64,000 nt of DNA, from the NCBI RefSeq assembly GCF_015351105.1, contig NZ_JADKRR010000003.1, forward strand, positions 314,730 through 378,729. The letters are read 5' to 3'. Under the pieces are notes generated by a model. That model was not told the origin of the DNA, searched no databases, and worked only from the letters and a program-made list of their open reading frames with translations. This DNA comes from Clavibacter sp. VKM Ac-2872. GTDB taxonomy: Bacteria > Actinomycetota > Actinomycetes > Actinomycetales > Microbacteriaceae. Positions 29,490 to 40,520 of this stretch are shown here, piece by piece (position 1 is the first letter of the stretch; each line of letters begins with the position of its first letter). A program made the position numbers and the translations under genes.

Positions 29490-30386
29490 ATGATGGACAT
29501 CCGCACCGAGCACCTGCGCACCCTGGCCGCCGTCATCGACACGGGCACCCTCGACGCGGCCGCCCGCGCGCTCCGGCTCACCCCCTCCGCGGTGAGCCAG
29601 CGGATCACGGCCCTCGAGCGCAGCGCAGGACGCGTCCTGCTCCGCCGCACCCGGCCGGCCACCACGACGGAGGCGGGCGACGCCGTTCTGCGGCACGCGC
29701 GCCAGGTGCTCCTGCTCGAGCGCGACCTCGACGGGCTGCTCGGCGTGGGCGACGGCGACGCGCCCCGCACGGGGACGACGGCCGTGCCCGTCGTCGTGAA
29801 CGGCGACTCGCTCGCGTCGTGGCTGCTGCCCGCGTTCGCGGCGCTGGCGGCGGAGACCGGGCAGGCGGTCGAGGTGCTGCGTGAGGACGAGCACCACTCC
29901 CTCGACCTGCTGCGCGACGGATCCGCGATGGCCGCCGTCACGAGCGTGAGGGACCCCGTGCAGGGCTGCACCTCGGAGCGCCTCGGCCGGATGCGGTACC
30001 GCGCGCTCGCGACGCCCGCCTACGTCGCCGCGTACCTGCCCGACGGGCCGACGCCGAGCGCGCTGGCGCTGGCGCCGCTCGTGATGTTCGACCGCAAGGA
30101 CGCCATGCAGGACCGCTGGCTGCGGGGCCGCCGCGCGCCTGCCGGCCAGCCGCGCCACTACGTGCCGTCGTCGGCGGAGTTCGTGACGGCGGTCACGCTC
30201 GGCATGGGCTGGGGCATGCTGCCCGACCTGCAGAGCGAGGAGCTCGTCGCGTCGGGCGCGCTCGTGCCGCTCGACGCCGGATCCCACGTGGACGTGGCGC
30301 TGCACTGGCAGCGCTGGAGCGTCGACTCCCCCGTGCTCGCGGAGCTCACCCGGCACGTGCGCACCGCGGCCGCCTCGCTCCGCTAG
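29490..30386 (+). CDS. lysG: LysR-type regulator, LysG/ArgP
   Basis: The 298-aa transcriptional activator has an N-terminal winged helix-turn-helix (LRTLAAVIDTGTLDAAARAL, then RLTPSAVSQRITALERSAGRV). The effector domain (about 95-295) includes VVVNGDSLASWLLPAF, a signature of the LysG/ArgP branch. It should sense Lys or Arg and activate lysE across the divergent gap. A second ATG lies at 29493. The gene stands alone, ending 38 bp before the convergent metI stop. Confidence 0.93.
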   Translation: MMDIRTEHLRTLAAVIDTGTLDAAARALRLTPSAVSQRITALERSAGRVLLRRTRPATTTEAGDAVLRHARQVLLLERDLDGLLGVGDGDAPRTGTTAVPVVVNGDSLASWLLPAFAALAAETGQAVEVLREDEHHSLDLLRDGSAMAAVTSVRDPVQGCTSERLGRMRYRALATPAYVAAYLPDGPTPSALALAPLVMFDRKDAMQDRWLRGRRAPAGQPRHYVPSSAEFVTAVTLGMGWGMLPDLQSEELVASGALVPLDAGSHVDVALHWQRWSVDSPVLAELTRHVRTAAASLR

Positions 30387-30424
30387 GGAGCGGGCGGCCA
30401 CGGAACGCGTCGACGGGGGCCGCG

Positions 30425-31084
30425 TCAGCGCCGGAGCGCCGCCCGCGCCATCCGGTTGCCGGCGAACTGCACCACCTGCACGAGCACGATGATGACGAGC
30501 ACCGCCGCCCACGTCACGACCGGCTCGAACTGCCGGTAGCCGTAGACGATCGCGAAGTTGCCGAGACCGCCGCCGCCGACGGAGCCCGCCACCGCGGTCA
30601 TGTCCACGATGCCGACGAAGGCGAAGGTGTAGCCGAGGATCAGCGGGCCGAGCGCCTCCGGGATCAGCAGCGTGAAGATGATCCGCACCGGGCTCGCGCC
30701 CACGGACCGGGCCGCCTCGATCACGCCCGGCTGCACCGTGAGCAGGTTCTGCTCGACGATGCGGCTGATCGCGAAGGACGCGCCCAGGGACAGCGTGAAG
30801 ATGATCGCCGGCTGCCCGATGCCGGTGCCCGTGACCAGGCGGGCGAGGGGCTGGGCCGCGACCAGGAAGATGATGAACGGGATCGGCCGGAAGGTGTTGA
30901 CGACCACGTTGAGGACCGCGAACACGGCCCGGTTCGGCAGCAGGCTGCTGGCGCGCGTGAGGTAGAGGCCGAGGCCCATCAGGAGGCCGCCGAGCCCGCC
31001 GAACAGGACGGTGAGCAGCACCATCACGAGCGTCTCGACCGTGGACTGGCCGAAGAGCGGCAGGAGCGGGGTGAGCGCGTCCAT
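30425..31084 (-). CDS. metI: Methionine ABC transporter permease
   Basis: The 219-aa inner-membrane subunit of the MetNIQ importer has five hydrophobic segments and the cytoplasmic EAA loop with IEAARSVGASPVRIIFTLLI, which contacts the ATPase. It also shows NTFRPIPFIIFLVA and GGGGLGNFAIVYGYRQF. One base separates it from metN, so the operon is metQ-metN-metI in transcription order. Methionine versus another substrate (for example an oligopeptide) is not settled by sequence. Confidence 0.93.
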   Translation of the reverse strand: MDALTPLLPLFGQSTVETLVMVLLTVLFGGLGGLLMGLGLYLTRASSLLPNRAVFAVLNVVVNTFRPIPFIIFLVAAQPLARLVTGTGIGQPAIIFTLSLGASFAISRIVEQNLLTVQPGVIEAARSVGASPVRIIFTLLIPEALGPLILGYTFAFVGIVDMTAVAGSVGGGGLGNFAIVYGYRQFEPVVTWAAVLVIIVLVQVVQFAGNRMARAALRR

Positions 31085-31085
31085 C

Positions 31086-32123
31086 TCAGACCACCTCCGT
31101 CACGGTGACGCCGGCGCGGTCGGCCGCGAGCACCTCGTCGATGCGCGCGGGATCGCCCCCGAGCGCGAGGGTCAGGTTGCCGAACGTGCGGCCCTGGATG
31201 TCGGTGATCCCGCCGTGCACGACCTCGAAGGCGATGCCCGCATCCGCGAGCGCCTGGAACACCTCGGTCTGCGTCGCGCCGCCGTCCGCGAAGGACAGCG
31301 CGACCAGCCGGCCGGGATGGCGGCGGCGGAGGCGCTGGACCTCGTCCGTCTCGGGGACGCCCGCGACGACCGTGGACACGAATCGGCGGGCCGCGTCGCT
31401 CGTGGGACGGGAGAACACGTCGAAGACCTCGCCCTGCTCGATGACGCGGCCGGAGTCCATGACGGCGACGCGGTGCGCGATGGACTTGATGACCTCCATC
31501 TCGTGCGTGATGACGACGATGGTGACGCCCAGCTCCTCGTTGACCCGGCGCAGCAGCGCGAGGACCTCGCTCGTGGTCTCGGGATCCAGCGCGCTCGTGG
31601 CCTCGTCGGCCAGGAGGATCGCGGGGCTCGTCGCCAGCGCGCGGGCGATGCCGACGCGCTGCTTCTGTCCGCCGGACAGCTCGTCGGGCCGGGCGTGCGC
31701 CTTGTCGGCGAGGCCGACGAAGTGCAGCAGGTCGCTGATCCGCCGCTGCTGCTGGTCCTTCGGCATGCCCGCGACCGTGAGCGGGTACGCGACGTTGCCC
31801 CACACGGTCTTCGAGGTGAAGAGGTTGAACTGCTGGAACACCATGCCGATGCCGAGCCGGAGCTTCCGCAGCTCGCGCTCGGGGAGGGCCTGGATCTCGC
31901 GGCCGTCGACCGAGACCGTGCCGGAGGTGGGCCGCTCGAGCGCGTTGACCAGCCGCACGAGCGTGCTCTTCCCGGCGCCCGAGTAGCCGATGATCCCGAA
32001 CACCTCGCCGCGGCGGATGTCGAGGTCGACGTCGGCGAGGGCATGGAGCCCCGCATCCCCCTTCGCGCGAGGCGGGTACAGCTTGCCGACGCCGCGCAGG
32101 GAGACGTGCGGGGCGTCCGTCAT
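31086..32123 (-). CDS. metN: Methionine ABC transporter ATP-binding protein
   Basis: The 345-aa ATPase has Walker A GYSGAGKST, Q-loop VFQQFNLF, signature LSGGQKQRVGIARAL, Walker B ILLADEATSALDP and the switch His in VVITHEME. Residues about 265-345 form the C-terminal NIL (ACT-like) domain that binds methionine and inhibits transport in characterised MetN. ATG 32123 overlaps the metQ stop by 4 bp; the longer upstream frame is antisense noise. Confidence 0.95.
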   Translation of the reverse strand: MTDAPHVSLRGVGKLYPPRAKGDAGLHALADVDLDIRRGEVFGIIGYSGAGKSTLVRLVNALERPTSGTVSVDGREIQALPERELRKLRLGIGMVFQQFNLFTSKTVWGNVAYPLTVAGMPKDQQQRRISDLLHFVGLADKAHARPDELSGGQKQRVGIARALATSPAILLADEATSALDPETTSEVLALLRRVNEELGVTIVVITHEMEVIKSIAHRVAVMDSGRVIEQGEVFDVFSRPTSDAARRFVSTVVAGVPETDEVQRLRRRHPGRLVALSFADGGATQTEVFQALADAGIAFEVVHGGITDIQGRTFGNLTLALGGDPARIDEVLAADRAGVTVTEVV

Positions 32124-33055
32124 CGAGCCGCCTTCTTCTCGGCGACGGCCTTCTCGGTGGTCGTGAGGAGGCTCTGCAGCTCGTCGGCCGGGGTCTGCAG
32201 CGGGATGGCGGTGCCGCCCGAGTTCTCGACGACCGCGTCCACGACGGCGGGGGTGTCCCGGAAGATCTGCGCGAGCTTCAGGTAGGTCTCGTTCTCCGCG
32301 TCGGCGGCGCGGGCCGCGAACACGTTCACGTAGGCGAGCGCCTTCGGGTCGCTGGGGTCGTCCTGCGCGATCGCGTCGTCGGCGGTGAGGCCGGCGTCGG
32401 TGACGAAGTCGTTGTTGATGATGACGGCGTCCGCGTCCGGCAGCGACGTGGCGGTGAGCGCCGCGTCCACCGTGGTGACGCTGACCTTCGAGGCGCCCTG
32501 GTCGATGTCGTCGAGCGTGGAGACGCTGGATCCGCCGCCCTTCAGCGTGAGGAGGCCCTCGCGCTGGAGCAGGAGGAGGCCGCGCGCGAGGTTCGACTCG
32601 TCGTTGGGCAGGATCACGGTGCCGCCCTGCGGGATGTCGGCGACCGACGTGTGCTTCGAGGAGTACAGCCCGAGCGGGTAGATCGCGGTGGCGCCGATGG
32701 GCGTGAGGTCCTCGCCCGCGCCCTCGTTGTACTGCGCGAGGTAGACGAGGTGCTGGAACTGGTCGAGGTCGATCTCGCCCTCCGAGAGCGCCGGGTTCAC
32801 CTGCGGGTACTCGGTGAAGTCCACGATCTGCACGTCGATGCCCTCCTTCTTCGCCGCGTCCACGAAGAGCGGCCACTGCGGGTCGCTCGCGCCGACCACG
32901 CCGATCTTCACCGCCTTGCTGCCGCCGCCCGAGAAGGCGCCGGTGGCGAACAGGACGGCCGCGACGACCGCGAGGACGACGACGACCGCGCCGATGAGGA
33001 GGCCGAGGCGGTTCCTCCGCTTCGGGGCGTCGATCAGGGGTGCCTGGGTGGTCAT
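32120..33055 (-). CDS. metQ: NLPA-family substrate-binding protein, MetQ-like
   Basis: The 311-aa solute-binding protein of the MetNIQ system has the NLPA fold: KIGVVGASDPQWPLFVDAAK, VDFTEYPQVNPALSEGEIDL, DQFQHLVYLAQYN and LPNDESNLARGLLLLQ. Unlike most MetQ it has no lipobox cysteine; residues 18-42 (GLLIGAVVVVLAVVAAVLFATG) make an uncut membrane anchor. The start is ATG 33055, preceded by GAGAGGATCACC. It is the first gene of the operon. Confidence 0.92.
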   Translation of the reverse strand: MTTQAPLIDAPKRRNRLGLLIGAVVVVLAVVAAVLFATGAFSGGGSKAVKIGVVGASDPQWPLFVDAAKKEGIDVQIVDFTEYPQVNPALSEGEIDLDQFQHLVYLAQYNEGAGEDLTPIGATAIYPLGLYSSKHTSVADIPQGGTVILPNDESNLARGLLLLQREGLLTLKGGGSSVSTLDDIDQGASKVSVTTVDAALTATSLPDADAVIINNDFVTDAGLTADDAIAQDDPSDPKALAYVNVFAARAADAENETYLKLAQIFRDTPAVVDAVVENSGGTAIPLQTPADELQSLLTTTEKAVAEKKAAR

Positions 33056-33379
33056 GGTGATCCTCTCGGTGGTGCGGGTGCCGGTGCTGTCCGGTGGTGG
33101 TGCGGGTGCGGGTGCGGGGATGCGGGAGGACGACGCGCGGGTGCGCGCGCCGACGAGGTCCCTCGGGCGCACGGCGGCGCCGCTCGGGATGCTCCCGGGG
33201 AGGCGTGCGCGGGACGACGGGCCCGCCGGCGACGCGGGACGCCGATGACGGCCGATGGCCGCGTCCCTGCAGCACCTCGACGGTAGGCGGCCGGGCGGGG
33301 GCGTGTCGAACCGGGCCGTAACACGGGGACACCCCGCGCCGGCCGGGAGGATGTGGCAGGGTCGGCCACGGAGGTGCCC
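33056..33379. other. Divergent intergenic region upstream of metQ
   Basis: The 324-bp region separates metQ and the gene at 33380. It contains a GT-rich imperfect repeat (about 33068-33120, GCGGGTGC units), which translates only to low-complexity Pro/Ala/Thr. I looked for SAM-I and SAM-IV riboswitch cores in the metQ leader and saw none. It must hold promoters for both directions. Confidence 0.4.
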
Positions 33380-34183
33380 ATGCACGACGACGACGACGCC
33401 GTCTCCGCGCTCCCCCTGGAGGAGCTGCGACGCCGCGTCTACGCGCAGGGGGCCGACGAGAGCGACGAGCGGTGGATCCGCGCGGCCGCCGAGCTCGCCC
33501 GCCGCGAGCGCGCGTCCCGGCCGGCCCCGGTCGACGGCGACGCTCCCGCCGACCCGCACGACGCGCCCCCCGCTCCGCCCCGCGGATCCCGTCGCATCGT
33601 CGTCGGGGTCGCCGCCGCCGCGCTCGCGCTGGGGCTCGCCGCGGGCGGCGCGGTGGGCGCGACCCTGGTCGGCGGATCGCCCGTCACGACCTCCGCCGAC
33701 GGCGCGCCCAGCCCCGGCGCGGACGCGCCCCCAGCCGCCGCGGGATCCGGCCCCGCCCCGGGCGCGAGCCCCGACGGCCCCGCGCTCCTCGGCCCCGACT
33801 CCACCTCCGACCAGCGCAGCCGCCCGGTCGCCGCGATCTTCGACGGCCCGCAGGAGGACGGCGACCGCCCGCCCAAGGCCGTCCGCGCCGACGTCGACGC
33901 CACCACGATCCGCGCGGTGCAGACGAGCGTCGGCCTCTACGCCGGGCTCTCCGTCTCGGACGACCTGTGCCTCCTGGTCTTCCCGAGCGGCGGCGCCGGG
34001 GTCGTCACCTGCGCGTCGCCCGACCGCGTCGCGTCCGACGGGCTCCGCATCTCGTGGACGACCGAGTTCCCGTCCCGCAACCGCGACGGCTCGACGGGCA
34101 TGATCACGGGCGACGTGACGGCGACCTGGTCGGGCGACGACCTCATCACGCTCACGACGCCGGACCGCATCCTCGCGTACTGA
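33380..34183 (+). CDS. Hypothetical membrane-anchored protein, copy 1 of a tandem pair
   Basis: The 267-aa product starts at ATG 33380 behind GGAGG. An N-terminal cytosolic part (LRRRVYAQGADESDERWIRA, then AELARRERA) is followed by one membrane helix (about 72-94), a Pro/Ala/Ser-rich spacer and an extracytoplasmic beta-rich domain of about 125 aa. That domain carries IRAVQTSVGLYAGLSVSDDL and two cysteines (DDLCLLVF, VVTCASPD). It is paralogous to the next gene throughout. The layout recalls anti-sigma factors, but no zinc motif or sigma gene is present, so the function is unknown. Confidence 0.7.
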   Translation: MHDDDDAVSALPLEELRRRVYAQGADESDERWIRAAAELARRERASRPAPVDGDAPADPHDAPPAPPRGSRRIVVGVAAAALALGLAAGGAVGATLVGGSPVTTSADGAPSPGADAPPAAAGSGPAPGASPDGPALLGPDSTSDQRSRPVAAIFDGPQEDGDRPPKAVRADVDATTIRAVQTSVGLYAGLSVSDDLCLLVFPSGGAGVVTCASPDRVASDGLRISWTTEFPSRNRDGSTGMITGDVTATWSGDDLITLTTPDRILAY

Positions 34184-34246
34184 GCGGCCTCTCCCGGACC
34201 GCATCGGCCGTGTGGGAGGGTCGACGCGTCGGAAGGGGACACCGCC

Positions 34247-35080
34247 ATGGACGCACGGGGAACGGGGTCGGACGACGACCTCACCACGCTCCCGCTCGAC
34301 GCGCTCCGGCAGCTCGTCTACGCGGAGGGCGCCGACGAGACCGACGAGCGGTGGATCCGCGCGGCCGCCGAGCTGACCCGCCGCGAACGCGCGTCGTCCC
34401 CCGCCGCGGTCGATCCCCGCCACGCCGAGGCTCCCGCCGAGTCGTCCGCCGACGCGGACGCGCCCGCGCGCTCCGGCCGCCGGACGCTCGCGTGGGCCGG
34501 CGGCGCGCTCGTCGTCGGGCTGCTCGCGGGCGCGGGCATCGCCGCCGGGCTCGGCGGATCCGCGGCACCGTCCGCCGAGCCCTCCGGCAGCGCGTCCGCC
34601 GAGCCGACCGCATCGGCGCAGGAGCCGCCGGATCCCGCGAGCGTGCGCTCACTGCTCGGCACCGACATCCTCGGCCGGTCGCGCGCCATGGGGATCTCGG
34701 GCATCCTCGACCGCCAGCAGGAGCAGGCGGACACGCCGCCCCGCTCGCCCGACGGCGACGTCGACCTCAGCTCCATCCGCGGCGTGCAGACGAGCGTGGG
34801 CCTCTACGCGGCGCGCACCATCTCGGACGACGTGTGCCTGCTCGTGTACCCGTGGACGGGATCCGTCCCGGCGGATGGGGACAGCCCCGGGTCCGGGATC
34901 ATGTCGTGCGTCCCGTCCGCCCAGCTCGCCGCCTCGGGCCTCCAGGTCACGTGGGTCGCGAACGTCCCGACGCGCGCCTTCGACGGCAGCGTGACGATGG
35001 GCGCGGGGACGCTCACCGCCGCGGTCGACGGCAACGGGATGGTCACCCTCGCGTCGCCGGACCGCGCGGTCGCCTACTGA
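34247..35080 (+). CDS. Hypothetical membrane-anchored protein, copy 2 of a tandem pair
   Basis: The 277-aa paralogue of the preceding gene has the same plan: LRQLVYAEGADETDERWIRA in the cytosolic part, one membrane helix (about 82-104), a Ser/Ala/Glu-rich spacer, and an outer domain with IRGVQTSVGLYAARTISDDV and two cysteines (DDVCLLVY, IMSCVPSA). Both end in SPDRxxAY-like sequences. ATG 34247 has GGAAGGGG about 10 nt upstream. The pair arose by tandem duplication with considerable divergence. Function unknown. Confidence 0.7.
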   Translation: MDARGTGSDDDLTTLPLDALRQLVYAEGADETDERWIRAAAELTRRERASSPAAVDPRHAEAPAESSADADAPARSGRRTLAWAGGALVVGLLAGAGIAAGLGGSAAPSAEPSGSASAEPTASAQEPPDPASVRSLLGTDILGRSRAMGISGILDRQQEQADTPPRSPDGDVDLSSIRGVQTSVGLYAARTISDDVCLLVYPWTGSVPADGDSPGSGIMSCVPSAQLAASGLQVTWVANVPTRAFDGSVTMGAGTLTAAVDGNGMVTLASPDRAVAY

Positions 35081-35092
35081 CCACCCGCCGCG

Positions 35093-36910
<1,818 letters not shown>

Positions 36911-37058
36911 CGCACGAGCCTAGGTGACCCCGACCCGGGGAATTCCCGCGGAGCGCCCGCCGTTGGCCTCCCACGTGGCCCGCGAGGGCCGCGCGCTCGA
37001 CGGGGAGCACCCGCCCCGCCGCCGCCGCGCCGGGACCAGCCCACCGCGAGGAGCGCGC

Positions 37059-38339
37059 ATGACCACCACCGGCACCCCGACCGCATCGATCCCCGTCGCG
37101 GATGCACGCGCCGCCGCGCCGGTCCGCCGCGAGTCCGCCGCCGGCCTGCTCGTCTACGCGCTCACGCTGCTCGTGCTCGTCGCATCGGGCGCCGCGCCCT
37201 CGCCCCTCTACCCCGTGTACCAGGAGGAGTGGGCGCTGCCGCCCGTGGTGCTCACGCTCGTGTTCGCGGTCTACGTCGCCGGGCTCCTCGCGACGCTGCT
37301 CACCGCGGGCCGGCTCTCCGACCACATCGGCCGCCGCCCGGTGATCCTCGGCGCCCTCGTCGTCTCCGTCGCCGCCATGCTCGTCTTCGCGTTCGCGCAC
37401 GACGGGCTCGCGCTCGTGATCGCCCGCATCCTCCAGGGCCTCGCGATCGGCCTCGCGACCGGCGCGCTCGGCGCGGGCATGATCGACCACCAGCCGCGGC
37501 GCCGCTCGGGCCTCGCCGCCTTCCTCAACGGCGTCGTGCCGCCCGTGGCGCTGACGGTCGGCGCGCTCGGCAGCGGCTTCCTCGTCGCCTACGGGCCCGC
37601 TCCCGAGGAGACGGTGTTCGTCGCGCTCGCCGGGCTCATGGTCGCCGCGGGCGTCGCGGTCGCGTTCGTGCCCGAGCGCCAGCCGCGCCGCGCGGGCGCC
37701 CTCCGCTCGCTCGTGCCGTCGGTCGCCGTTCCGCGCGCCGCCCGAGCCGTGTTCACCGCGGTCGTCGGCGGCATGATCGCGAGCTGGGCGCTCGGGGGCA
37801 TGTTCCTGGCCTTCATCGGATCCGTGCTCGGCACGACCTTCGGCCTGCACAGCGCCGCGCTCACGGGCGCCGCCATCGCCGTCTTCACGGGCACGGGCGC
37901 CATCACCGGCATCGTGATCCGCACCCGCGACGCCCGCCGCAGCCTCATCGTCGGCGTGATCGCGCTCGTCCTCGGGCCGATCGGCCTCGTGGCGGCGATC
38001 TGGACCGCCTCGCTCCCCCTCTTCGGCGTCGCCGCGGTGGTGGGCGGCGTCGGCTTCGGCGCCGGGTTCCAGGCGGGGCTCCGGCTCGTGCTCGCGGAGG
38101 CGCCCGTCGACCAGCGCGCGAGCCTCCTCTCGTCCGTCTACGTGGCGAGCTACCTCGCCTTCGGCCTGCCGAGCATCGTCGCGGGGATCTTCGTCGAGGC
38201 GGACGGCCTGCCCCTCGTGCTCACGGTCTACGGCGCGTTCGTCGCGGCGAGCGCCCTGGTCGCGCTCGTCCTGCAGCTCGCGGGCCGCCGCACGCGCCGC
38301 GCGGAGCGGATCGCCGACGCGCGGGAGGCCGCCGGGTAG
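37059..38339 (+). CDS. MFS transporter
   Basis: The 426-aa integral membrane protein has 12 hydrophobic segments. It shows the MFS loop 2-3 motif (GRLSDHIGRRPVI) and APSPLYPVYQEEWALPPVVL in the first loop, seen in efflux-type MFS proteins. The substrate is unknown. ATG 37059 has GAGGAG upstream. The upstream frame to 36924 is Arg/Pro-rich and not homologous. Confidence 0.9.
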   Translation: MTTTGTPTASIPVADARAAAPVRRESAAGLLVYALTLLVLVASGAAPSPLYPVYQEEWALPPVVLTLVFAVYVAGLLATLLTAGRLSDHIGRRPVILGALVVSVAAMLVFAFAHDGLALVIARILQGLAIGLATGALGAGMIDHQPRRRSGLAAFLNGVVPPVALTVGALGSGFLVAYGPAPEETVFVALAGLMVAAGVAVAFVPERQPRRAGALRSLVPSVAVPRAARAVFTAVVGGMIASWALGGMFLAFIGSVLGTTFGLHSAALTGAAIAVFTGTGAITGIVIRTRDARRSLIVGVIALVLGPIGLVAAIWTASLPLFGVAAVVGGVGFGAGFQAGLRLVLAEAPVDQRASLLSSVYVASYLAFGLPSIVAGIFVEADGLPLVLTVYGAFVAASALVALVLQLAGRRTRRAERIADAREAAG

Positions 38340-38493
38340 ACGCCGCGCCGCGGCTCAGGACAGCGGCCGCCGCCGCACGGGCTCCGGGGTAGCATCGTGC
38401 TCGCCGAACGGCCGGGACCCGGAGCGGACCCCGCCCGCCGGCCCCCGGACCGGCATCCCGCCCGGCTCCGGTCCCGAACGGAAGGTCGCCTCC

Positions 38494-38664
38494 ATGGCGT
38501 TCATCGTCGTCCTGCTCGTCCTCTGGCTGATCCTCACCGTGGTCGGCTTCGCCATCAAGGGCCTCATCTGGCTCGGGATCATCGGCATCATCCTCATCCT
38601 CGGCACGATCGTGCTCGGCAGCCTCCGCCGCCGCTACAACGCCGCGAAGACCCCCAAGGCGTAG
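38494..38664 (+). CDS. Small hydrophobic membrane protein
   Basis: The 56-aa protein begins MAFIVVLLVLWLILTVVGFA and continues through a second hydrophobic run (GLIWLGIIGIILILGTIVLG) into a basic tail (SLRRRYNAAKTPKA). Two membrane helices with a short cytosolic end are expected. GGAAGG at 38480-38485 lies 8 nt before ATG 38494. Small hydrophobic proteins of this type are widespread in actinobacteria and of unknown function. Confidence 0.75.
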   Translation: MAFIVVLLVLWLILTVVGFAIKGLIWLGIIGIILILGTIVLGSLRRRYNAAKTPKA

Positions 38665-38804
38665 CGCCCGCCCGCTCTCCCGGGCCCTCCGCCGACGACG
38701 GGCTATCCTCGTCTCGGACCGCGGGACCGCCACGTGCAGGTCGCCGTCCGCAGGGGGCCCGCCGGCCGCTCCTGTCCGCACGCGCTGCACGTCCCGGAGA
38801 GACC

Positions 38805-40520
38805 ATGATGCGAACGCCCCCGCACGCCCGCGCCCCGCGCACCGACGGCCGGCCGGGCAGGGCGTCGCTCCTCGTCTTCCTGGCGGCGTTCATCGGGATC
38901 GGCGTGCTGTGCGTGCTGTGGGCGGTCACGACGCCGCTCGGCGCGAGCCCGGACGAGCCCGCGCACATGAACAAGGCGGCCTCCGTCGTGCGCGGCCAGC
39001 TCGTCGGCGACGTGACCGACGACCCGCAGGTGCGCGTCGTCCAGGTGCCCGCCGGTGTCGCGTACTCGGATCCCTCGGCGTGCGCCCGGCACGACGGCGA
39101 GAAGACGGCCGACTGCGCTCCCGGCTTCCCCGCCGGCGACGCGGCCGACCGCATCGTCTCCACCGAGACGAGCGCCGGCCTCTACGACCCCGTCTACTAC
39201 GTGCTCGTCGGCTGGCCGACGCTCATCTGGGGCGGCAGCACCACCGCCGTGTTCGGGATGCGCCTCGTGAGCGCGCTCCTCTGCACGCTGCTCGCGGCGG
39301 GAGCGCTGGCGTACCTCGCGCGCCTGCCGCGCCCCGTCCTCCCCGTGCTCGCCACCTTCGCGGCGCTCACGCCCATGACGCACTCGCTGTTCGGATCCGT
39401 GAACCCCAACGCGTTCGAGATCGCGGCGACCGCGGCGTTCGCGGCCGCCTACATCACGGGCCTCGTGCGCGGCGGCCCCGTGAGCTGGCGCACCGCGGCG
39501 TTCCTCGCGGTGACCGGCGGCCTGCTCGTGCACGCGCGCGGCCTGTCGCCCATGTGGCTCGGCGTCGTCGTGGTGGCGGGCGCGTGCCTCGTCGGCTGGT
39601 CCCGCTTCTGGGCGTACCTGCGCCGGCCGCAGGTGCTCACCGCCGTGGGCGTCGTGGCCGTGTCGACCGTGCTCGCGATCGTGTGGATCCTGCGCACCGG
39701 CTCGCTGGCGGCCGTCGGCGTGTACGAGCGCGCGGGCACCAGCTTCGGCGAGGGCCTCGTGATCATGCTCGAGCGCACCTTCGACTACGCCCGCGACATG
39801 GTGGGCAACTTCGGCTGGCTCGACACCGCCATCCCCTCGTACGCGGTGTTCCCGTACTTCGTGGGCTGGGGCGTCATCGTCGCCGCGGCCCTCATGATCC
39901 CGTCCGCGAAGGGCGGACGGCGCGCCGTCGTCGTCGCCCTCGTCGGCTTCGTCCTGCTGCCGGCGCTCGTGCAGGCGACCTCGGTGACGAAGTCCGGCTT
40001 CGTGTGGCAGGGCCGCTACAACCTGCCCGCGTACCTGCTGCTGATCATGGTGGCGGCCGTCGTGGCGGCCCCCGCGTTCGACCGCGTGCCCGCCCTCGTG
40101 CGCCGCCGGATCCTGGTGCTCGTCGCGGTCGTGCACGCCGCGGCCGCGTTCGTCGGCCTGATGACCTTCCTGCGCCGCAACTCCGTGGGCCTCAGCGCCT
40201 CGTGGTCCGACCTCCTGCTGCGACCGCGCTGGTCGCCGCCCGTCGTGGGCGTGGAGCCGTGGATCCTCGTGATCGCCGCCGGGTCCGTCGTGGCCGGCGC
40301 CGCGCTGCTCCTGGCCGTGCTGGCCGCCCGGCGCGACGCCCCCGCCGAGACGGCGCTCGACGCCGGGCCGCGCGGGCTCCCGGGCGTCGGCATGCCGGTC
40401 GCCGCCGCCGGCCGTGGCACGGTGGCCGCGTCGGCCGAGGCGCACCACCCCGACGACACGGCCGACGCCGCGCCGACGGCAGCCGTGCACGCGACGGCCG
40501 ACGGGTCGCGCGACGCATGA
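38805..40520 (+). CDS. DUF2142 polytopic membrane protein
   Basis: The 571-aa protein has about 11-12 hydrophobic segments and a large extracytoplasmic loop after the first helix. The start of that loop, TPLGASPDEPAHMNKA, is the DUF2142 signature, with acidic residues like those of GT-C glycosyltransferases. The C-terminal 60 residues are Ala/Pro-rich and disordered. It probably transfers sugars to cell-envelope polymers using a lipid-linked donor (inference). It is coupled by ATGA overlap to the GtrA gene. ATG 38805 has GGAGA upstream. Confidence 0.88.
   Translation: MMRTPPHARAPRTDGRPGRASLLVFLAAFIGIGVLCVLWAVTTPLGASPDEPAHMNKAASVVRGQLVGDVTDDPQVRVVQVPAGVAYSDPSACARHDGEKTADCAPGFPAGDAADRIVSTETSAGLYDPVYYVLVGWPTLIWGGSTTAVFGMRLVSALLCTLLAAGALAYLARLPRPVLPVLATFAALTPMTHSLFGSVNPNAFEIAATAAFAAAYITGLVRGGPVSWRTAAFLAVTGGLLVHARGLSPMWLGVVVVAGACLVGWSRFWAYLRRPQVLTAVGVVAVSTVLAIVWILRTGSLAAVGVYERAGTSFGEGLVIMLERTFDYARDMVGNFGWLDTAIPSYAVFPYFVGWGVIVAAALMIPSAKGGRRAVVVALVGFVLLPALVQATSVTKSGFVWQGRYNLPAYLLLIMVAAVVAAPAFDRVPALVRRRILVLVAVVHAAAAFVGLMTFLRRNSVGLSASWSDLLLRPRWSPPVVGVEPWILVIAAGSVVAGAALLLAVLAARRDAPAETALDAGPRGLPGVGMPVAAAGRGTVAASAEAHHPDDTADAAPTAAVHATADGSRDA

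Noticed and set aside
33056..33379. SAM riboswitch upstream of metQ
   Set aside because: No conserved SAM-I or SAM-IV core could be found in the leader on the minus strand.
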